Source: Cucumis sativus
Lineage: Eukaryota > Streptophyta > Magnoliopsida > Cucurbitales > Cucurbitaceae
Assembly: GCF_000004075.3 (NCBI RefSeq)
Contig: NC_026655.2
Location: 5,580,001 to 5,644,000 of the forward strand
Direction: 5' to 3'
DNA length: 64,000 nucleotides
Part shown: positions 47,481-59,660 of the stretch, piece by piece
Position numbering within the stretch: the first letter of the stretch is position 1
How the letters are laid out: the number at the start of each line of letters is the position of its first letter
Notes under the pieces: generated by a model
The model's input: only the letters and a program-made list of their open reading frames with translations
Databases searched by the model: none
What the model was told of the DNA's origin: nothing
Program-made: the position numbers and the translations under genes

Positions 47481-49627
47481 TTAGGGAGAAAATGGAATTG
47501 GGATAAGCATGAGAGGAAGTTTCTTAAAAACAGACAGACCATTTTCTTCAGTCATATCCAACAACTCCCCATCTGGAAGCTTCCAATCAAACCAGTAAAG
47601 AAGATTGGCCAATATATATTCAAAAGAAGCAATTCCAAATGACATTCCAATGCACTTCCTTCTTCCACTCCCAAATGGAATGAACTCAAAGTCATGACCT
47701 TTGAAATCAACTGCTTTCTTTTCCTCCATGAATCTCTCTGGTATGAACTTATTTGGGTTTTCCCACATCATGGGGTCTCTTTGAATTACCCAAGCATTGA
47801 TCCAAACCCTTGTTTTTGGTGGAATTTGGTAACCTTCAAGGTTGACACTTTCGATTGTTTCTCTTGGAAGCATGAGGGGAATAGGAGGATGGAGCCTTAG
47901 AGATTCTTTTATAACACATTTCATGTAATCCATTTTTTGAATGTCGTTTGTTTCAATCTTTGGTTTTTTACCAACTATTGTTCTGACCTCTTCTTGAACT
48001 TTTTTCATGATTGTTGGGTTTCTCATCAGCTCTGCCATTGTCCATTCTAAACCTGTTGCTGTTGTGTCTGTTCCACCTACAAACATATCCTGCATTTGCA
48101 ATAATAGTCATAGAATAAAAATGAGAGTGAAAAAAGTTTAGATTAAAATTTACAAGAAAGTTATTGCAAAAAACCAGGGACTGAAATTATGTCGAAAATG
48201 AAAGTTAAACATTTTTAAAAAACAAATTGAAGAGTTGAAATTTAATCAAAAGATCAGAGAGGCCATGAAACAAATAATAGAAACTAAATGTGACAGAGGA
48301 AGTTGTTAGTAAAAAAAAGATAATCATTGTAAATGGCTAACCACATTAAAGTATTTATAAATCTAAATATCTACTAATTTCTATTTATATAGACTATAGT
48401 AGTTCACGAGAGCCATGACATTTTGCTCATAAACAAAGATATATGATAGTGATGACACATGTAACTCATATATACATAAGGGGATTCTTCTACTACACTT
48501 TAGAAAATTTTCTCCATATAAGGAAAGTTCCATTTAGTTTTGAGATGATTATATGTGGTTCTATTTTCTTGATGTGGAGGTCTATCTTGCCTAAAAAGAA
48601 TTCAATTGTTATAATCGGTAGCATGGTAAGAGAGAAAAAGAAACAAAACCAGTAAAATTGCTTTGAAATCTTCCATAGTGAAATGATAATGAAGAGCATC
48701 TTGTTGTTGCAATTTGAGTATAATCCCCACAAAGTCCTTCTCATCACAACATCCATTATTATCATCACCAATCTTCAATTTTTCCCTACGCTCTTCAATC
48801 ACTTTCTCAAAAAGCTTATCCAATGTTTCAAAACAAGCTTTGAGTTCTCCACGAAATCCACTCAACACATCAATCCATCCAAACCAAGGAAAAGCATCCC
48901 CAACACAAAACCTTGTTAAAAGCACCATATCCTTCCTTGTAACTTCACCAAACCCATCCTTTTCTTCCTTATAGTTCTCACCCAAAACACATCTCCCCAC
49001 TATATGGTTTGAAGTTGATACAAAAAGTTGGTTGAGATTGATCACACCACACGACTCACTACCAATCCTTTTTAAGAGATTTTCAACTTCTTCCTCTCTA
49101 ATATATTGGAAATACTCAACTCTTTTGGGACTCAAAAGCTCCAAAACACACAATTTCTTGGCTTGTCTCCAATGCTCTCCATAGGAAGCAAAGGCCAGAT
49201 CACGGCATCCATAAAGTAAGCATTTTGCAGCTGTGTTTTGGGATCTGCTTGAGAAGATGTTGTCATGGGATTTCATTACTTCTTTTGCTAGTTTGGATGA
49301 TGAGACAATGAGTGTTGGGGTTCGGCCTAGTTTGAGAAGCATTAGAGGACCATATTTCTCTGAAAGAGATGCCATTGAGCGATGTGGGAGGTTGCCTAAT
49401 TGGTGAAGGTTGCCAATTATTGGGAGTTGTGGTGGCGATGGTGGTAAGTTTTTTATTTCTGGGTTTTTGTTGGATAAGAGTTTAAGTGAAATTAGGAAGA
49501 AGAGGATCAAAAGGAAGAAGAAGATGAAAGGAAAAGAGATGAAGTGAACAATGATGCTTCGTCCATGTGGAGAATGAGTCATTTGGTGCAGAAGTTGGTG
49601 GAGATTTTTATAGGATGTTGGATCCAT
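47481..49627 (-). CDS. Cytochrome P450, CYP71 clan (P450-8)
   Basis: Exons 49627-48650 and 48089-47481 give 528 residues; the intron is 560 bp, phase 0. The polar N-terminus MDPTSYKNLHQ matches the P450-4/6/7 group. A long hydrophobic anchor (about 30-49) and the hinge PPSPPQLP follow. The C-helix is WRQAKK (W153, K157), with Lys at the usual Arg. The I-helix is GGTDTT, ExxR is in KESLRLHP, then FIPERF and the heme loop FGSGRRKCIG (Cys472). It is the nearest relative of pseudogene P450-7 and appears to be the intact survivor of that pair. Substrate unknown. Confidence 0.88.
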
Positions 49628-49682
49628 TTACTCTCTTTTTCTTGAGGGTATGGTTTTGTGAATTCCTTACGTTTTATATCGA

Positions 49683-49692
49683 TCTATATATA
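49683..49692 (-). promoter_or_regulatory. Probable TATA box of P450-8
   Basis: TATATATA-type sequence on the minus strand lies about 56-65 bases before the ATG. Confidence 0.45.
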
Positions 49693-49993
49693 ATGGAAAG
49701 AGAGGGAGTGCGATTGACTCAAGCGTGGGAGTAAGAAAAAAATATGTTAATCTACCAGTTTAATTTTTCAAGAAACTTACCTTTCCAATAGTTTCATCTT
49801 TCGATTGTCTCCTAAATAAAAAGTTTGTTACGTCATAAGTTGTAATCAAATAATTGAAAAATCACGGGCAAAGTTAGAATATTATCAAATTACTTATTTA
49901 GTCAAATTTACATATTTTTTAGTTGGTTTTTGAATTTTAATTGTTTGACAGAGTTTGGAAATGGGTCGAATTTTCAAATATTTTTTAAAAAGT

Positions 49994-50217
49994 TTAATAT
50001 AACGTTTTGTAATATCTAAATTGGTGTGCTTCACCATAAACAAGAAAAGTATTTATCCAAATAGGAAGGAGAAATCGTAATGTTAATTCAATGTATAGGA
50101 TCCATGGTTTAAGTTTGAAGAAAATGAAGTTAGCGTCGGTGGAGACGATCATGCGGTGAGGTTCATTGAGAGATTTTGCCGATTCATGTTCCGACGTCGG
50201 AGGCGCCACCGAATCCT
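49994..50217 (-). other. Unidentified exon-like fragment
   Basis: After a TTTAG at the right end, the minus strand stays open for about 70 codons: DSVAPPTSEHESAKSLNEPH, then RMIVSTDANFIFFKLKPWIL and a hydrophobic tail. Its first 100 bases are more GC-rich than the surroundings and use balanced codons. There is no ATG start; the frame would have to be joined from an upstream exon. I do not recognise the protein. It could be a captured gene fragment or chance. Confidence 0.25.
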
Positions 50218-51312
50218 AAATAATACAAAATCTTCACGTTCATTTAGGAATTTGGAACTTAATGTGTTGTCTTTTTCTTATTTAAGGTTAGATGGGAGAA
50301 ATTGATCTCTTTCTCTCTTTTTTTAAAACAAAGTAAAGTCCAAATATGTATAGGTTATATATATATATAAATTTCGAAATGTAGCTGAATGAATCCAAAT
50401 AACTTCATTGGGTTAAGCTTTGATGGTTGGACGTATATCTTTCTTTCATAAATGGATAAATCTTTTTTACAGTTTTAGTTTTCTTCAACATATCATATAC
50501 TTATTATGTGTTGTATACATTATTCTTTAAATAGCATAGAGTACAACTTTAACACCAAATTTTGAAAATCAATGATACTCTATGACGCAACCTTCATGTT
50601 AATAATTCAATATCAAAATCTAGAGGGATTTTGATAGAAAATGAGAACTATATATTAACCGCACAAGAGGTTTGTATCTAAATTTATTATTGATAGATAT
50701 GTTGTGTTTATTTGTGTTGTATAAGAACATGGAAAGTATTGATCAATATTACAAAAGAATTGAATCCAAACAAATGTCCAATAATTTTAATTTTACTTCG
50801 ATTTAATGGTATTTTCTTTTTTCTTCCGGATCTTTGTTTCATTTTCATTTTAGTATTGAAAGAAACAACATTCTAATCAACGGCGAAAAGTACAAACATT
50901 TGTTATTAATCAAACAAATAGATGAATAAATTTAGGTACACATCTTGATACTCTGCAATAGTCATCAATATTATATATGTCTGTCAACCATCATATTTCA
51001 ACATTTACCGTACAGCCAAATGTTGTAAAAAAATTAAGTTAGTGTACTATCTTACTGAACAATTCACCCATTAAGAATCACGTGCAATCTTAAGCAACTT
51101 GTGCTACCATTGCAAAACTCTGCTTGAAGTAAGCATATATATTTACAACATCACAGAGATATACTGCTCCTTTTCAGCCCGCATCGTCAATCAACAGGCT
51201 CACCCCCATTGCCTGCCAACAGCTATACAGTTGCATGAAGAAGAAAGTAGAACAGTGTAAAAGACTTGAATGCCAGTCACAGTTAATAATGAGAGTCAAC
51301 ATATATCCTCTA
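50218..51312. other. Spacer downstream of AFC2, no gene seen
   Basis: AT-rich. The last 200 bases are likely the AFC2 3' untranslated region. No repeat or coding exon is recognised. Confidence 0.45.
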
Positions 51313-54300
51313 CTATCTCCTCAAGGAATCCCTTGTAAAGAATGGGTGCCGTAAAGCTTCACGAGCAGTTAGTCTAAGTAAGGGATCATATCGAAGCAAC
51401 CCTTGCACAAGATGAATCAATTCCCCACCTGAGTGATCCACATGCTGCATTATCAAGTTCTGCATGTATTTTCACGAGAGAATTAAGGTAAAATTTATAA
51501 ACCACAGGTCATATACAACAGTTAAGGTATCACCATAAGAATGAATACAAACCGGTAATCGAGCCAACTTTTGAACAGCCTTGATGCTATCCCTCGATGT
51601 TGCACCTTCTGGCCAATCTAATCTACCTCTTCTTACATATTTTTCTGCATGCCGGCTATACACACAAAATCAAAGAAAATACACATCAGCATTCTGCCTC
51701 CTGATTCGCAAAAAATAATATAACAGAGAAAATAAATGGCCAGAAATTACTCACTCTACTTTCTTTAACATTTCCTGTGGCAATGGACCAAGGACTCGCT
51801 CCATCATTGCCAAGTGCTCCAAGTTTTCATGAGTTTGAAACAGAGCCTCACCCTAAAAATGATTTCATGTTGAGATTTCAAAAACACAACCTACAATTAT
51901 GTATTATATAGAATGTACTAACAGAAAAAGAAACACATACCGAGCATAGTTCAACAAGGATACAGCCAACACTCCATATATCACAAGGAAATCTCCATCC
52001 AAGGCCTACACAATTGAATGAATGATCAAGTCATGCACTCAACACATATCAGAATATACAAAGAAAACAAAAAGGTTAAAAACATGATCAGAATTCTTTA
52101 CCAAGAATAACCTCTGGTGCTCGATAATGCCGTGTAGATACAATGTAATTTTGATCTTGACGATCATAAGTAGTGCTACCAAAATCAATCACCTTTATAG
52201 CACTTGACTTAGGCACTCTTTTGAAGTTAGAACTGTCCCTTGGTGATCGAGATAAATTCTAAACAAAAGATCAAATTAATTATGAGAAGCCAGAACCTAA
52301 AATAGCTGGAACGATCTTCCTCAAAAAAAGAACCAAAGTTTTAAAATGGAAACCAGATAGAAAACAAATCAAAGTACCTTATAGTCATGTACTTTCACAT
52401 AATCTCCAGAGACCAACAATATATTCTCTGGCTTCAAGTCAGTGTGTATCATTCGTAGGTCATGCATGACTGAATTTCAAGGGTCAATGAAATTATCAGT
52501 ACACAGAACACAAAATGATAAGAAACTGACTCGTCACACAATTTTGTTAAAATTGAATAAAAAATGGAACATGTAGCAGATGGCAATAACTAATTTGAAG
52601 TGAAGAGATTTGTGGAGTAAATTTTACAAACAAACAAAAGACACTAAAAGAACAAGGAAAGAAAAAGGGACTAGGTTCAATAAAATACTACACACATGCT
52701 ACACATTCCAACAGTTGTCTGCCAATGTCACGAACTAGGTCAATGGGAAAGGAGCGATAATTGTTTTTCCGTAGAAAATCGTATAAGCTTGGCCCAAGCT
52801 TCTCAAACACCTGTTAAAACCATTTAAGTTCACCCACAAATTTTAACCCCCCATACTTGGTGGTGAATCCGGGAAATCAATCCATGATAAAACAGCCTTA
52901 TACTTACAATACAGATATGGTTACGATAGTCAAACCAGTTCCGTATTTGTACACAACTGCAAGGAATAAAGCCATTTAACCATAGCCACAAAGAAGACAA
53001 AAGCCACAGAGAACCAACAGCAGCATATAAAAGAGTCTGCGAAAATTTTAAAAAAACACTCACCGGTTGCCACCTTTATCATGCTTTCCAAGTTGTTGCA
53101 ACACCTCAATTTCTATCATAGCTGCATCACGATATTTCCTGATTCCACGCACAATTTTAATTGCAACCATTTCCTTTTTTTCTCTGTCCCAGCATTCCAG
53201 CACTTGCCCAAAAGTACCTTCTCCCATTTTGCTATGTATTTTATCTGTCATAGAAGAAATGAATTGACCAAGTAAGAAAAAGAAACAGCTACCAGAAAGA
53301 AAAGTTCATAATTCCCAAAACCTCACTATTCCTTAACAATTCCAAATAAATAATGATTTTGAAAAGCACAACAAGTTGCATGTGGGTTCAATTTTTTTAA
53401 ATAAGCAAATTAAGGTGAAGATGATGAACAATCTTTTAAATATCATCTTCAGTTGGATGCAAACGTTTAAAATATAGCCATCATTTAAATAAGCCAAGGA
53501 ACTAAATTAAAAGATATGGATCCTAGGTTGATCTATCTTGATAGCACATAAAAGTTTCTTTAATCATAGTCGAGTGTATTTACAGCGAGAAGTTAAATTT
53601 TCTCCAAGCGCAAACATGTAATGCCCATCTTTGTCATCTTCTCGCCAGGGGGGAGAACCATTTCGTGCCACTCCCTTAACAAATAGTGGATTAGAAGAAT
53701 GATCTGATGGTGCTCTTGTAGATGCAAAGCTTGGAATATTCGCAATCTCTTGTCCACAACATATTCCTACCTGAGCCTACACACAGTCACCCATTCATAT
53801 AAAAGTTTGCCCTTCCTAAACCTAATATCCTCACCCAAAGTCTTCATTATCCATAACGCAAAAGAAATTGCAAGATTTTTGTTGTATGGATACTTTGATA
53901 TGCAAGAAATATAAACGAAATTCATGGTAAAGAGACACGGGTGGTGGAAAAATAAGCGAAAAAACGCGTAATTAAAACAGATCGTGGAATTGATCAACAA
54001 TTAAAACAAAAAACCATCCATAAAAATAGAAACAAAAATTTCGAGCCATCATCCATATGAATAAAAAAACAATACTTACCTGATCTGGCAAGTTAAATCA
54101 TTCGAGCTTACATATAAAATAAAAAATTGTTAACTCAACAGATCAATAAAGAAACTACAAGAAAATCAGAATCTTTATAAACGGAGTAAAATTTGAAAAA
54201 CAAAAACAAAAATAAAAAAATCAGAAAAGGCAAGGTTTAACAAAAACGAAGACAAAACAAAAGGGTTCTAAAGCTACGTTGTTCAGAGATTATACCTCGG

Positions 54301-54515
54301 TGTGAGACACTAAGACATACCTAAACAAAGAAAAATCCGGCAGATCTAGATCTACAAAACCAAAATCAAGACAAAATAAAATCAGATCTGAAAGAGAGGA
54401 TGGGAGATTATACCTTAGGGGCCTCAGGGACAACGTCCCAGCCCAGACGAGCCCTCTTACGGGGCCTCCGATCAAGATGTGTGTGAGGAAACTCGATCAT
54501 GCGTTCCATCTCCAT
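51313..54515 (-). CDS. AFC2: LAMMER/CLK-type protein kinase AFC2
   Basis: Eleven GT-AG exons: 54515-54414, 53776-53584, 53244-53064, 52956-52908, 52810-52696, 52469-52378, 52258-52102, 52005-51941, 51852-51755, 51655-51553, 51459-51313. Phases agree throughout and give 433 residues, close to Arabidopsis AFC2 (427). Visible parts are a basic N-terminus [12 protein letters not shown], the glycine loop GEGTFG (106-111), ATP lysine in VAIK (K128), the catalytic loop HTDLKPEN (D224), DFG (269-271) and the signature [12 protein letters not shown] (330-341). The family is nuclear and phosphorylates SR splicing factors. It matches AFC2 rather than AFC1 by its start MEMER...[11 protein letters not shown] and the [16 protein letters not shown] segment. 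It is a single-copy housekeeping gene inside the P450 region, head to head with P450-9. Confidence 0.95.
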
Positions 54516-55634
54516 GATCTCGCAGAAGGAAGAAGGATTGAAGAAGCAGACTACGTTGGGGTTTGGGGAAGGAGAAGGAGAGGAGAAGAAATATAATTGG
54601 GCAGAAGGAAAATTGTGGAATGGAAATGAAAGGCAACCCTAATTTTAACCTAACAACGAAGCATATGGAGGATGAAAGGGAATCTAACCGTCCACGTTGC
54701 AAAGAAGGAACCGTAGATATAGAGGGAATCTCTTTTTCTAAACTCGGTCAATGATTTTAATAACCAAACCAGGGTAAGGGTTAACCATGGTTGGGTTGGC
54801 TTTTCTTTGTTTGTGATACAAAAGTATATGCCACAGCGAATAGGATAAGATGCCAATTTTTTAATTGTTAAAATACTATATTGTCCCTCTAGTCTTGCAT
54901 TTGCTTCTATAATTTCATTGTTCAATATTTTTACGGTTTTATAATTCAACCTCAAATCTCCATTACATTTTAATTACTTTCAGACTTGGGTTATAGTTGT
55001 CAATAAGTCACAATAATAAATTAGCACTGCTTTATAAACTCAGTAACCAGATTTATTGAGAGTACTAATTATTTAATTAGATAGGTTAATATTTAACCAA
55101 CTAAAATAATCAAATTGTCCACGTCCTTTTTAATTATTTATGTGGGCCTGGATCCGGACTGGGATTGTTCCATCCGGCCCAATCAATTATTTCCGTGGAC
55201 CTGGATCTGGACTGGTATTGCTTCATTGGGCCTAATCTCTCTACAAATGGCTTTTGATACTAATCCTATGCATGGTAACAATTTTAAGAATAGTATACGT
55301 AAATATTTTTTAAAAATTGTAAATATAGCATTGATAGTTATATATTTAATTTTTATTTCTAAAATGGTCTTTGTTTTTGTAATAATTGCATGCATATGCA
55401 TACGGTACAAAAATTAAAATATTAAATTTAACTTATTATTTCGTACTTTTAAATTTTTTCAAATTAAAATCTATTTATAATAATCATAGATAATAGTGCA
55501 TTAGTTGCTATAACATATAAAAGATTAACAACCAGACTAAAAATTATTTTATATAACATTGTAAACCTAAACCCTAAGATTATAAATCTTGGGGATGATA
55601 AAAAATTATGATATCACTTTTCAACCGAAGAACA
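54516..55634. promoter_or_regulatory. Shared divergent promoter region of AFC2 and P450-9
   Basis: The AFC2 leader (54516-54600) is CT-rich on the minus strand. A 53-bp direct repeat at 55142 and 55195 holds TGGGCC three times (55143 and 55227 on plus, 55176 on minus). TGGGCC is the site II motif known from promoters of growth and housekeeping genes. It lies about 0.65 kb from AFC2 and 0.4 kb from P450-9; which gene it serves is not known. Confidence 0.45.
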
Positions 55635-57237
55635 ATGCCTATCCTTCCTTGTTTCAATGAGTCCTTCTCCTCATTCTTCACATTCATCTTCTTCATTTCT
55701 CTTCTCATTCTCCTTCTAATCCCCAATCTCAAATCAAAACCCAACAAAAATCTCCCACCCTCTCCACCAAAACTTCCCATAATCGGCAACCTCCACCAAC
55801 TCGGTCGCCATCCCCATCTCTCTTTCTGCCGCCTCTCCCAAAAGTTCGGCCCCATCATCCTCCTTCAACTCGGACAAATCCCAACTCTCATTATTTCATC
55901 TCCAAAAATTGCTAAACAAGCCTTCAAAACCCACGACCTCGCTTTCTCAAGCCGCCCTTTTCTCTTCTCCGCCCAACACATCTTCTACAACTGCACCGAC
56001 ATCGTTTTTTCCCCTTACGGCTCTTACTGGCGCCAAGTCAGAAAAATCTGCATCCTCCAACTCCTTAGCGCCAAAAGGGTTCAATCCTTTTCCCTCATTC
56101 GCCAGCAAGAAGTTGCCCGTTTGGTTGATAGAATTTCACACTCAAACAATCGAGTGGATTTGTCAAACTTGTTGGGGCTGTATGCTAATGACGTCCTTTG
56201 TCGATCGGCGCTTGGGAGGGAATTTTCCGCGGGTGGTGAGTACCATCTTCATGGGATTCAAAAGTTGCTTGAGGAGTATCAGATTTTACTTGGTGGGTTT
56301 TGTATTGGGGATTTGTTCCCTTCTCTGGCTTTTCTTAGTAACTTCACAGGAATGAGATCGAGACTTGCTAGAACAGCTAACGGGTTCGATAAGTTGTTTG
56401 ATCAAGTTATAGCCGAACATCTGAATCCCGAGAGAGAAAAACTGGAGGAGTCGAAGGATCTTGTTGATGTTTTGCTTGAAATACAAAAGAATGGATCTGA
56501 TGATAAAGTTCCACTGACTATGGATAACGTTAAGGCCATCATTTTGGTATACAACACTTCTATTTCCTCTGTTTTACTCTTTTACTTACGAAACTGATGA
56601 TGTAAAATGTGGGCAATTTCTGTAGGATATGTTTGCAGCAGGGACAGACACGACATTTATAGCTTTGGATTGGGGGATGACGGAGCTAATAACACACCCA
56701 AAGGCCATGAAAAGAGCACAAAGCGAAATTCGAAGAGTTGTTGGTGATAGAAGAAATGTAACAGAGAGTGATGTTTTAGAAATGCCTTATTTGAAAGCTG
56801 TGGTTAAAGAGGTGCTCCGATTGCATCCACCGGCGCCAGTTTTAGTTCCGAGAGAAACTATGGAAGATGTGAGGATTGAAGGGTATGATATTCCAGCTAA
56901 AACGAGAGTCTTTGTGAATGTTTGGGGAATTGGGAGAGACCCGGAATCATGGAAGGACCCAGAAAGTTTCGAGCCAGAGAGGTTTTTAGGAAGTGGTGTT
57001 GATTATGGAGGATTGGATTTCGAGTTCCTTCCGTTTGGGGGTGGAAGAAGGATTTGTCCAGGTATTACTATGGGGATCGTCACGATCGAGCTTGCTTTAG
57101 CTCAAATTTTGCATAGCTTTGATTGGGAACTTCCTAATGGAATTGAAGCTAAAGATTTGGATATGACCGAAGTTTTTGGTATCACAATGCATAGAAAAGC
57201 TCGTTTGGAAGCTGTGGCAAAGCCTTACTTTGTGTAA
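55635..57237 (+). CDS. Cytochrome P450, CYP71 clan (P450-9)
   Basis: Exons 55635-56546 and 56626-57237 give 507 residues; the intron is only 79 bp, phase 0. I chose MPILPCF as the start because it aligns with MFILPSL of P450-10; an in-frame ATG at 55608 would add nine residues. Hydrophobic anchor, hinge PPSPPKLP, C-helix WRQVRK, I-helix AGTDTT, ExxR in KEVLRLHPPAP, FEPERF and heme loop FGGGRRICPG (Cys448) are all present. It is clearly more distant from P450-1 to -8 than those are from each other (RRNVTESDVLEMPYLKAVV region, FGGGRRICPG), so it is a separate CYP71-clan subgroup. Exon 1 is more GC- and C-rich than the other P450s. Substrate unknown. Confidence 0.88.
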
Positions 57238-59450
57238 TTAACTTCTCTAATTAATTAGGTACTCATATTTCAATAAAATTTTGTTTTCTCCCCAAATTGG
57301 AGTAAACTTCTTGTATCATGTTTTTGTAATGTTAATGATTATAGTTTATTTTCTAAATAAATGAGAAAGTCTCATCAATCAGTGTTCTACTTTTCTTAAT
57401 TTTCAAAATTAGCAAGGTTTAAAGATATACCACCGTCAGTATTTGAATAGAAAAAGGTAAAAAAAAAAAATGTTCATAAAACAAATAACAAAATACATTT
57501 TTGTCTTTCAGATTTAAAGTTAGTAAAAGATACACTTTGATTCTCGGTGTTTAAAAAATAGATTCTAAAATAAAATGAGGTGGCTATTGAAAAATGAGCT
57601 GGAGAGGTGATTTGTGGTACCTCTCATAAACTACTCTTTCAAACCACTATTCCAATTTCCACAACATTTATTGCAACTTTTAACTTCGTGCTAATCATTG
57701 TGGTTCCAATTCATTGTGTTCTTTTCCTCCTCACCTTCGACCATTGCCTTTGAATTGACGCTATACCAAAACTTCATACAATATTGTATCATCGTAAGGG
57801 ATTTGTTCATTCTTTCTTGAGTTTGAAAGTTACAACTTTAACAACCATCCATCTCTCCTACCTCTTTTGGAATTTGGATAATATGAAAAAAAATATATAT
57901 GAAATTTATGAATGATATGTTGAACACCATTGCATGATAGCTGAATGTACAACGTCAAGGGGTGGAGAACTTGTGACATAGTTTAAAAGACCCCAAATAA
58001 AAATGTGTATTTCATTAAAATAGTCTAATTTTTCCAAATACATTAACCTACAATAAAAATATAAAACAATCCACCGTTAAAATAGTCTATTTCTTTTTTC
58101 AAATATAAATGAATATCATGTTAAAAATTCACTCAACATATAAATATTCTTACAAATTACATAACAATGATTTTATTCATTAATCTTCTTTAAGTTGTTT
58201 AATTTGAATATTTTTATGGACTACATTTTGTCTCTAATATTTCTTATCTTTTAATACATTATATTTATTATGTTTGAACTATGGAGTTTTTGTACGAAAG
58301 ATAATTATTTAAGGGACATATTAATTCAAGATTAGATTTTTGTGTTATATCAATATAATGGTTATCTTAAGTGTTCAAAGTTTTATCTTCTAATGTTCTC
58401 TTTTGATATATATTTTTTCTCTTTAATCACTAAAGTACCTCACTTAAACTCATCTTTCGAAAATAATATAAACTAAAAATGATTGAAAACGAACTTGTTA
58501 TCAAACAATAACCACTTAAAGATTGTTATTGTAAAACTTCAACAATATAATGGTACATTACCAATTCATAGAGGCAAAATTTTAGGTCACACCTCTTTAC
58601 GTTTAGTTATAATAGATATAATGTAAAATGAGTTTTTCTTTTTCTATATAAAAGTGTAAGTGAGAATCAAATGTATAGTTATAATCATAAATATCCTAAA
58701 GTGTGAGAGTCTCACATTTTTAATGCACAAAAAGATAAATACCGTCATTCTTTTACGAATATAAAATTAATTAATTTTTATTTACAGAAACATGAAATAT
58801 CTTTCTAATAATAAGTTAAAAGATCCTTCTTAAATATCTTCTTCTTTCGAACACATATTTAAATAAGAATATATTCCTCATATTTAATAATATTTTATTA
58901 TAAGTTCTTTTTTTGAAAAAAAAAGCAGAAGTTGTGTGAACGTAGAATTTTTCTTCACAGTTGCGGTTCAAAGTTTGTATTTATGGTGAAAATGTATACA
59001 AAGGTAAATCGGTTATCTTCTTCATTACCTTCTCCGTTATGACAGATTATCAAAGACCGTAAAGGAATTTGACAGAGTATCAATCATAATTGTACTATGG
59101 TCAATGAATTCAGACCTTTGAGTCCATCTTCAAGGAGATTCAAGTTTACCATCGGGAGAGCATGAGTTTATTTTGTTAAGTTATGGTGATAACTTTTTAA
59201 CAACTTTAGGGTTAAGTTACAAGTTTTTTAATCTCAATAATATTTCTTAGCTCACCAAAGTGGGATGAAGGGTAAACTTGAAATTCTAAAAAATTTTACA
59301 AGTCAATGTTTGCTATATTTAGAAATATTTTAAAGTTGTAGTATATTTCTATATTATTTTTTTGATTGAGTTATTTACTATGATCATCCTAACAAATAAA
59401 AATATTTACAAAATATTACAAAATTGATTCCATGATATAGATCTTTAATC
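57238..59450. other. Spacer between P450-9 and P450-10, no gene seen
   Basis: AT-rich throughout with no exon over 60 codons. No transposon end or P450 fragment is recognised. Confidence 0.5.
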
Positions 59451-59452
59451 AT

Positions 59453-59527
59453 GTGCCTAAAAGATGTATAGCTCAATAATGATATAGATAATGACGTGCC
59501 TAAAATATGTATAGTTCAATAATGATA
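59453..59527 (+). repeat. 43-bp tandem duplication upstream of P450-10
   Basis: Two units starting GTGCCTAAAA(G/T)ATGTATAG begin at 59453 and 59496, about 0.13-0.2 kb before the P450-10 start, so they lie in its proximal promoter. P450-9 lacks them. Confidence 0.7.
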
Positions 59528-59660
59528 GGGTCATTGCGGACCATGGAAAGGAGCGTAAAATCCCAATAATTCTCTAAATATCTAAAGTAACAACGTAACG
59601 TTATCAAATTTATATTTTAGATATCGATAAAGAAGGAGAAGGAAGAAAGGAGCGTACACA

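Noticed and set aside
51313-54515. Kinase as AFC1 or AFC3 instead of AFC2
   Set aside because: The N-terminal MEMER...[11 protein letters not shown] and the [16 protein letters not shown] segment fit AFC2; AFC1 has a different, proline-rich N-terminus.
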